From Serratia liquefaciens (lineage in GTDB: Bacteria; Pseudomonadota; Gammaproteobacteria; Enterobacterales; Enterobacteriaceae): 64,000 nucleotides of DNA. Positions 59,478 through 64,000 of the stretch are shown in pieces (within the stretch, counting starts at the first letter, position 1; each line of letters begins with the position of its first letter). The translations under genes and the position numbers were made by a program. The notes under the pieces were generated by a model that saw nothing but the letters and a program-made list of their open reading frames with translations, did not search any database and was not told the DNA's origin. The stretch lies in contig JAAXZN010000021.1 of assembly GCA_012719855.1 (NCBI GenBank), forward strand, positions 1 through 64,000, read 5' to 3'.

Positions 59478-59494
59478 CATGCGCCGAGCTAACG

Positions 59495-59525
59495 ACACGG
59501 GAAGAGACGATATCTCTTTCCGTGT
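59495..59525 (+). terminator. Terminator of mdfA
   Basis: ACACGGGAAGAGA (59495-59507) pairs with TCTCTTTCCGTGT (59513-59525), 13 bp with one G-T pair, followed by TTC. Confidence 0.7.
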
Positions 59526-59553
59526 TTCAAGATTTACACTGGATTTAACACTA

Positions 59554-59742
59554 TCAGTCAGATGAATCAGTTCTCAAACTTATAGCCCATGCCAGTACCG
59601 CCTCATGGCTGATAAAATTCATCTGTTCAACGTCACTAAGTGCCTCTAGCGTCAAGCATCTCTGCTCTTTCTCTCGCACAAGCCCGTCATACTTTTCATC
59701 ATCTTTTCTTATGGGCAGTGGTGATAAACCTTCAGTATTCAT
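59554..59742 (-). CDS. Small hypothetical protein (antitoxin-like)
   Basis: The 62-residue acidic protein (MNTEGLSPLPIRKDDEKYDG, then REKEQRCLTLEALSD and SHEAVLAWAISLRTDSSD) resembles in size and layout the stability-determinant/RHH-type antitoxins (a Tyr-Asp segment, then SHEAV near the C terminus). No toxin gene adjoins it; the ERIC element lies directly upstream. It may be a solitary remnant. Confidence 0.5.
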   Translation of the reverse strand: MNTEGLSPLPIRKDDEKYDGLVREKEQRCLTLEALSDVEQMNFISHEAVLAWAISLRTDSSD

Positions 59743-59777
59743 CCTGATGACCTCGCGACTTAATCAAAATACACGGC

Positions 59778-59971
59778 TATACCCAAAATAATTGGAGTTG
59801 CATCACAACAAAGCCACGGCTTTGTTGAACAGCGCTTGCGCTGGCCCCAACGGGGCGAGGCTTTGCCGAGTAACGCGGCAAGAGCATGAGTCCCCAGGAG
59901 CTTACTCAAGTAAGTGACTGGGGTGAGTGCTGGCAGCCAACGCAGAGGCAGCTTCAAGTATGACGGGTATA
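59778..59971. repeat. ERIC element (long variant)
   Basis: The element starts TATACCC and ends GGGTATA. It contains CAAGTAAGTGACTGGGGTGA (59908 region), the conserved ERIC core, with the partner CCCCAGGAGCTTAC before it. At 194 bp it exceeds the usual 127 bp because about 67 bp, including the hairpin AACAAAGCC/GGCTTTGTT (59807-59826), are inserted after the first arm. Its right end overlaps the last codons of selB. Confidence 0.88.
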
Positions 59972-61801
59972 GAGTCCGCCGTCGCGCAGCAGGTGTTGAT
60001 TACCCTTGCGGCGGGTAAATCCGCTGCGGTCGAAAAATTCCAGCACCTGAATGGCCAGTTTACGGCCCACGCCGAGCCGGTCACGAAAATCGGCAGCGTT
60101 GGCGCTGCCCTGCGTTTCATCCAATTCACGGATCAACGCGGCAAACTGTTCTATCCGTTGGCTAAGATAGTAACGATCCACCACCACCGCAGTGACATGG
60201 CCCAACTGAGCGGCTTTACGCAGCGTGGTCCTCACCTGCGCTTCATCCTCGCCCAATTCAGCAGCCAGATCGCGTACCCACCAAGCCTCGTCGCCGAACA
60301 GCGGCTCAATACGGGCCCACAGGATTTGCTCTTCAGCGCTGAACGCCAAACCGTGCTCAGGCAGGTGCAGCCACCCGCGCGTATTGCTGAGCAAACCGGC
60401 AGCCAGCAGCCGATCGATCATCATAAATGCCAGCGGCTCAGACAGTTGCGGCACCGCCATGCGCCGCAGCCGTGCACGCCCCAGGCCGAGCTGATCGGCA
60501 TGCTGCTGGTGATACTCGGCCAACACCTGCAGAAGGCGTTGCTTATCCAGCTGTGCATTCTCCTGCGCCAATGCCCTATCGCCGGCTATCAGCAACTCAT
60601 GACTCACCAACAACGCCGCCAGCGGTTTCTCGGTCAGTTGTCGCGCCCAGGCAAAGGCCGCCAGATCCAGCGCGCCCTTGGGCAAATGCAGCGCCAGCAC
60701 CTGACTGTCATCGTCGGCCTGCGCCAACGCCGTCAGCCAGGCCAAATACTCGGGTTGGCGCTTACCGCGTTTGGGCGTCGTCAAGCTCAGCACCCTTGCG
60801 CCGCCCAGGGTTTGGCGTGCGCCAATATCGCGCAGCACCAGCCGGTCGTTTTCGGCCAGCCATAGCGGACGGTCGAGGATCAGTTCTGCCAGCCCATCAC
60901 TGAGCAACGAAACTCGCCCGGTGATATGGCTGGCGGCATGATGCAAATGCAGCGGCTGCCAGTGCTTTATCGGCAAATCCTTATCTAACGCCACCAAAAT
61001 TCGTTCGGCGGCGATCGCCGGCTTTTGCGCCAGCAACCAATCGCCGCGGGCGACCTGCTCTTTGCTGACGTCACCGCTAATATTCAGCGCAATGCGCTGC
61101 CCAGCCTGCGCTTGCTCAGCCGGTTGGTTTTGCGCGTGCAAACCGCGCACCCGCACCGGCGCGTCAGCGCCGGTCAGCCACAGCGTATCGCCCACCGCAA
61201 CCTGTCCCCCCAACGCGGTACCGGTTACCACCAGACCGGCGCCTTTCACGCTGAACGCGCGATCGACCGCCAGGCGGAAGCGGCGCGTTACCGCATGTTC
61301 GTCAGGCTGCAACGCCAGTAGATGTGCGCGCAGTGCGTCGATCCCCTGCGACTGCGGCGCGGCGGTGACAAACACCGGTGCCTGTGGCCAACCCTGGCGC
61401 GTCAGCTCCTCGTCAAGCTGCTGTCGAACCTCATCGACACGCGCTTCATCCACCCGATCGGCTTTGGTCAAGGCCACCGTCAGCGCCGGACGCCCGCTCA
61501 ATCGCAATATCGCCAGGTGCTCGCGGGTTTGCGCCATGACGCCATCATCGCAAGCCACCACCAGCAAGGCATGGTCAATGCCGCCAACGCCCGCCAGCAT
61601 ATTGGCGAGGAATTTCTCGTGTCCCGGCACGTCGATAAAGCCCAACACCCGGCCATCGGGCTGCGGCCAGTAGGCATAACCCAGATCTATGGTCATGCCA
61701 CGGCGTTTCTCTTCCGGCAGGCGATCCGCATTGATCCCGGAGATCGCTTGCAGCAGCGTGGTTTTGCCATGATCGACATGACCGGCGGTAGCAATAATCA
61801 T
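59954..61801 (-). CDS. selB: SelB, selenocysteine-specific elongation factor
   Basis: The 615-residue protein begins [20 protein letters not shown] (G1), has DVPGHEKFL (G3) and TKAD (G4), translation-factor beta barrels, and four C-terminal winged helices for SECIS RNA binding. It delivers Sec-tRNA (selC, 41773-41867) to UGA codons. It overlaps selA by 4 bp. Its last five residues (YTRHT) and stop lie inside an ERIC element. Confidence 0.96.
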   Translation of the reverse strand: MIIATAGHVDHGKTTLLQAISGINADRLPEEKRRGMTIDLGYAYWPQPDGRVLGFIDVPGHEKFLANMLAGVGGIDHALLVVACDDGVMAQTREHLAILRLSGRPALTVALTKADRVDEARVDEVRQQLDEELTRQGWPQAPVFVTAAPQSQGIDALRAHLLALQPDEHAVTRRFRLAVDRAFSVKGAGLVVTGTALGGQVAVGDTLWLTGADAPVRVRGLHAQNQPAEQAQAGQRIALNISGDVSKEQVARGDWLLAQKPAIAAERILVALDKDLPIKHWQPLHLHHAASHITGRVSLLSDGLAELILDRPLWLAENDRLVLRDIGARQTLGGARVLSLTTPKRGKRQPEYLAWLTALAQADDDSQVLALHLPKGALDLAAFAWARQLTEKPLAALLVSHELLIAGDRALAQENAQLDKQRLLQVLAEYHQQHADQLGLGRARLRRMAVPQLSEPLAFMMIDRLLAAGLLSNTRGWLHLPEHGLAFSAEEQILWARIEPLFGDEAWWVRDLAAELGEDEAQVRTTLRKAAQLGHVTAVVVDRYYLSQRIEQFAALIRELDETQGSANAADFRDRLGVGRKLAIQVLEFFDRSGFTRRKGNQHLLRDGGLYTRHT

Positions 61802-63189
61802 GCGCTCAGGGCCTCAATCAGCGCGTCTTCCTGCTCAAGACAGCGCAGATCGAGCCACAGCCTGCCGTCGTTAATGCGGCCTATCACCGGCTGCGGCAGC
61901 CGACGCCAGCGCTCTGCCAACGCTTCCAACGTTGCGCCACGGCCATCGAGCGGCGCAAAGGTCAAGGCATAGCTGGGCAGCCGATCGACCGGCAATGAAC
62001 CGCTGCCAATCTGCGACCAGCAGGGTTCGGTACGCAGTTGGAATTGCCCGGCAAACTGCGGCGCCAGTGCCTGCAACAGGCGTTCGGCAGAGTCCTGCAT
62101 CGCCTGCTGCGGGCGGGTCAATAGCCGCAGCGTCGGCAGCCGTTGTGCCAACAGTTCGGGCTGTTGATAAAGTCGTAAGGTCGCTTCCAGCGCCGCCAGC
62201 GTCAGTTTGCCAACGCGCAGCGCACGCTTCAGCGGGTGTTGCTGCAGCCGGGCGATCAGTGCCTTTTTGCCGACGATGATGCCGGCCTGCGGGCCGCCGA
62301 GCAGCTTGTCGCCGGAGAACGTCACCAAATCTACCCCGGCGGCGAGCAATCGCTGCGGCATGGGTTCTGCCGGCAGACCGTATTGCGCCATATCAATCAA
62401 CGAGCCGCTGCCCAGATCGGTGGCGGTCGGCAAGCCATGCTCTGCGCCGAGCTGCGCCAGTTCGGCTTCCTCCACCGCGGCGGTAAAGCCCTGGATGCTG
62501 TAATTGCTGGTATGCACCTTCATCAGAAGCCCGGTCTGTTCATTAATCGCGTTGCGGTAATCTTTCAGGTGGGTGCGGTTGGTCGTGCCGACCTCCACCA
62601 GTTGGCAACCGGCCTGGCGCATGACATCCGGAATACGAAACGCGCCGCCAATTTCCACCAGTTCACCACGTGACACCACCACCTGCTTGCCGGGGGCGAT
62701 CGCCGCCAGCATCAGCAGCACCGCAGCCGCATTGTTGTTGACGATGCAGGCGTCTTCCGCGCCGGTCAGTTGGCACAATAAATCCGCCACCGCGCGATCG
62801 CGGTGCCCACGGCCGGCACCGTCCAGATCGTATTCCAGCGTCACCGCCGCACTCATGGAATCTGTCACCGCCTCTATCACCGGCTGCGCCAGCAGGGCCC
62901 GGCCAAGGTTGGTGTGCAGCACGGTGCCGCTGAGGTTGAATACCGGGGCCAATGCCGGACGCTGCCATTGCTCCAGCCCCGCGCTGAGCGCCTGTGCCCA
63001 GTCGCCGCACCAGTCGGGTAACCTTTGATGGTGCTTAATGGTTTCACGCGCCTGCAGTTGCAATTGACGCAGTAACTCGCCAATCAGCGTTTGTCCGTGC
63101 TGCGTCACCAGCGGTTCGATAGCGGGATCGCGCAGCAGGCGATCGATGGCGGGTAACTGGCTGTAAAGAAGCTGGGATTCAGTGCTCAT
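61798..63189 (-). CDS. selA: SelA, L-seryl-tRNA(Sec) selenium transferase
   Basis: The 463-residue PLP enzyme has its cofactor lysine at Lys295 in [14 protein letters not shown], the same number as in E. coli. Other conserved parts are [14 protein letters not shown] and [13 protein letters not shown]. It converts Ser-tRNA(Sec) to Sec-tRNA(Sec). ATGA overlap with selB marks one operon; yibF lies downstream of the terminator side in the same orientation upstream of selA. Confidence 0.97.
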   Translation of the reverse strand: MSTESQLLYSQLPAIDRLLRDPAIEPLVTQHGQTLIGELLRQLQLQARETIKHHQRLPDWCGDWAQALSAGLEQWQRPALAPVFNLSGTVLHTNLGRALLAQPVIEAVTDSMSAAVTLEYDLDGAGRGHRDRAVADLLCQLTGAEDACIVNNNAAAVLLMLAAIAPGKQVVVSRGELVEIGGAFRIPDVMRQAGCQLVEVGTTNRTHLKDYRNAINEQTGLLMKVHTSNYSIQGFTAAVEEAELAQLGAEHGLPTATDLGSGSLIDMAQYGLPAEPMPQRLLAAGVDLVTFSGDKLLGGPQAGIIVGKKALIARLQQHPLKRALRVGKLTLAALEATLRLYQQPELLAQRLPTLRLLTRPQQAMQDSAERLLQALAPQFAGQFQLRTEPCWSQIGSGSLPVDRLPSYALTFAPLDGRGATLEALAERWRRLPQPVIGRINDGRLWLDLRCLEQEDALIEALSA

Positions 63190-63230
63190 GGTCGCTCGGT
63201 TTCAGTGTAGAGGTCTCGGCATCAAGTAAA

Positions 63231-63248
63231 ACCCCGCCGCAGCGGGGT
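63231..63248 (-). terminator. Terminator of yibF
   Basis: ACCCCGC-CGCA-GCGGGGT followed on the minus strand by TTTTAC, 9 bp past the yibF stop and before selA. Confidence 0.8.
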
Positions 63249-63256
63249 GAGGGAGA

Positions 63257-63862
63257 TCAGGGGGGCAAGGTGCGGGCAAAGCTTTCGCGGGCAAACAGCC
63301 GCTCGGCCAGTTTGATCAGCGCCGGTCGCTCGACGCACCAGTTGGGCATGATGCGGCGGAAATTCAGGTAGCCCAGCGCACAGCCGGTAGCGATATCCGC
63401 CAGCGTCAGCGCTTCGGCATTGAGCAACGTTTTTTCCTGCGCCAGTTTTTCCAGCGCATCCAGTCCGTGCGTCAGCTTGTCTCGCTGGCGCAAGATCCAG
63501 TTTTCGTCCTGTTTTTCCGACGCCCGCTTGCTCTCGCGAAACAGCGTGGCGGCAGCTTCCGTCACGCCATCGGCCAAGGCTTCCACCTGGCGTATCCGCA
63601 ACGCGGCGGCGCGTTCGGCAGGTAAAAACGCCGGGGCCACGGACAACAGCTCGAGGTATTCGGCAATCACCCGCGAGTCGTAAAATACGGCGCCATCATC
63701 GGCCACCAGCACCGGTACTTTGGCCAAGGGGTTCAGCTCAACCACCCGGCTGCCCGGTTCATACGGCGGATCGTTAACGAATTCGAACGCCATCCCCTTT
63801 TCCAGCAGCATCACGGAAATCTTGCGGACAAAAGGGCTGGTGTAACTGCCAATAAGCTTCAT
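63257..63862 (-). CDS. yibF: YibF-like glutathione S-transferase
   Basis: The 201-residue protein has an N-terminal thioredoxin-like GST domain (MKLIGSYTSPFVRKISVMLL, LNPLAKVPVLVADDGAVFYD with the Ser of DSRVIAEYL binding glutathione) and a helical C-terminal domain. Position before selAB matches E. coli yibF. The ATG at 63862 is the family start; an upstream ATG at 63889 adds nine residues. Physiological substrate is unknown. Confidence 0.92.
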   Translation of the reverse strand: MKLIGSYTSPFVRKISVMLLEKGMAFEFVNDPPYEPGSRVVELNPLAKVPVLVADDGAVFYDSRVIAEYLELLSVAPAFLPAERAAALRIRQVEALADGVTEAAATLFRESKRASEKQDENWILRQRDKLTHGLDALEKLAQEKTLLNAEALTLADIATGCALGYLNFRRIMPNWCVERPALIKLAERLFARESFARTLPP

Positions 63863-63896
63863 CAGTCTTCCCCTCGGCTTGCAAACCACAACGTTG

Positions 63897-64000
63897 TTAT
63901 TGCACCGCCAGCGTGTCGATAACCTTCTGGACCAGCGCCTGGTGCGCTTCCGGCGTTTTGGCCGGCGACAGCATTTGCAGCGTCACTACCCGCTTGTTGA
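63897..64000 (-). CDS. 3' end of a DcrB-like lipoprotein gene (partial)
   Basis: The last 33 codons before TAA (63899-63897) encode NKRVVTLQMLSPAKTPEAHQ then ALVQKVIDTLAVQ. This resembles the end of E. coli DcrB (LLTMQITLPAD..., ENIINTLVIQ). The rest of the gene lies beyond the window, so the call is tentative. Confidence 0.45.
   Translation of the reverse strand, partial: NKRVVTLQMLSPAKTPEAHQALVQKVIDTLAVQ

Overview
The window looks like chromosome from a gamma-proteobacterium of the Enterobacterales, most likely Serratia or a close Yersiniaceae relative. I infer this from GC-rich codon use, near-orthologues of E. coli genes (uhpABC, eptB, xylAB/xylFGHR, cynX, wecH, mdfA, selAB, yibF), an ERIC repeat, and gene orders that differ from E. 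coli. The species assignment rests on recognition only; no search was run.

Layout. (1) 1-7.6 kb: tRNA-Pro(UGG); the glucose-6-phosphate sensing genes uhpA-uhpB-uhpC, without uhpT beside them; the lipid A phosphoethanolamine transferase eptB; the organic peroxide pair ohr/ohrR with matching operator candidates; an HD-domain hydrolase. (2) 7.6-12.6 kb: a beta-glucoside operon (PTS permease, phospho-beta-glucosidase, OprB-type porin) behind a BglG/LicT-type antiterminator RNA and terminator, with no antiterminator gene nearby. (3) 12.7-23.3 kb: an SDR with a divergent LysR gene, then an epimerase-like dehydrogenase, a TRAP transporter (dctP, fused dctQM), a second SDR and a LacI regulator, probably one sugar-acid uptake and oxidation locus; then HIT, DUF4282 and histidine-phosphatase genes. 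(4) 23.3-28.5 kb: an AT-rich accessory stretch with a 57-residue small gene, a nucleotidyltransferase, and a DMT exporter / quinone reductase / VOC / AraC cassette. The AraC gene is frameshifted, and a duplicated fragment of the nucleotidyltransferase gene lies at the far end.

(5) 28,522-41,792: a 13.3 kb P4-like phage satellite integrated at the 3' end of selC (tRNA-Sec), bounded by a 21-bp direct repeat. It has a P4-type integrase, an alpha primase-helicase, AlpA, Ash/Icd, Sid-like and Delta/Ogr-like genes, an iteron origin, and two crr-like repeats. Cargo sits in two places. Between the crr-like repeats are a resolvase relic, a protein with a HEPN-like RX5H motif, and a DUF6404 protein. 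Between the late genes and the integrase is a low-GC, translationally coupled SIR2-HerA operon, which matches the known SIR2-HerA (Nezha) anti-phage system and is the clearest defence locus here.

(6) 41.8-64 kb: core chromosome: selC, a phytase-like esterase, cynX with a LysR gene, the complete xylose regulon (xylR, xylHGF, divergent xylAB), a Tat-exported amidohydrolase with an isochorismatase-like hydrolase and a GlxA-type regulator, wecH, mdfA, a small ORF, an ERIC element that supplies the last codons of selB, selB-selA, yibF, and the 3' end of a dcrB-like gene. The selenocysteine machinery (selA, selB, selC) lies within 22 kb, and selC is the integration site of the satellite.
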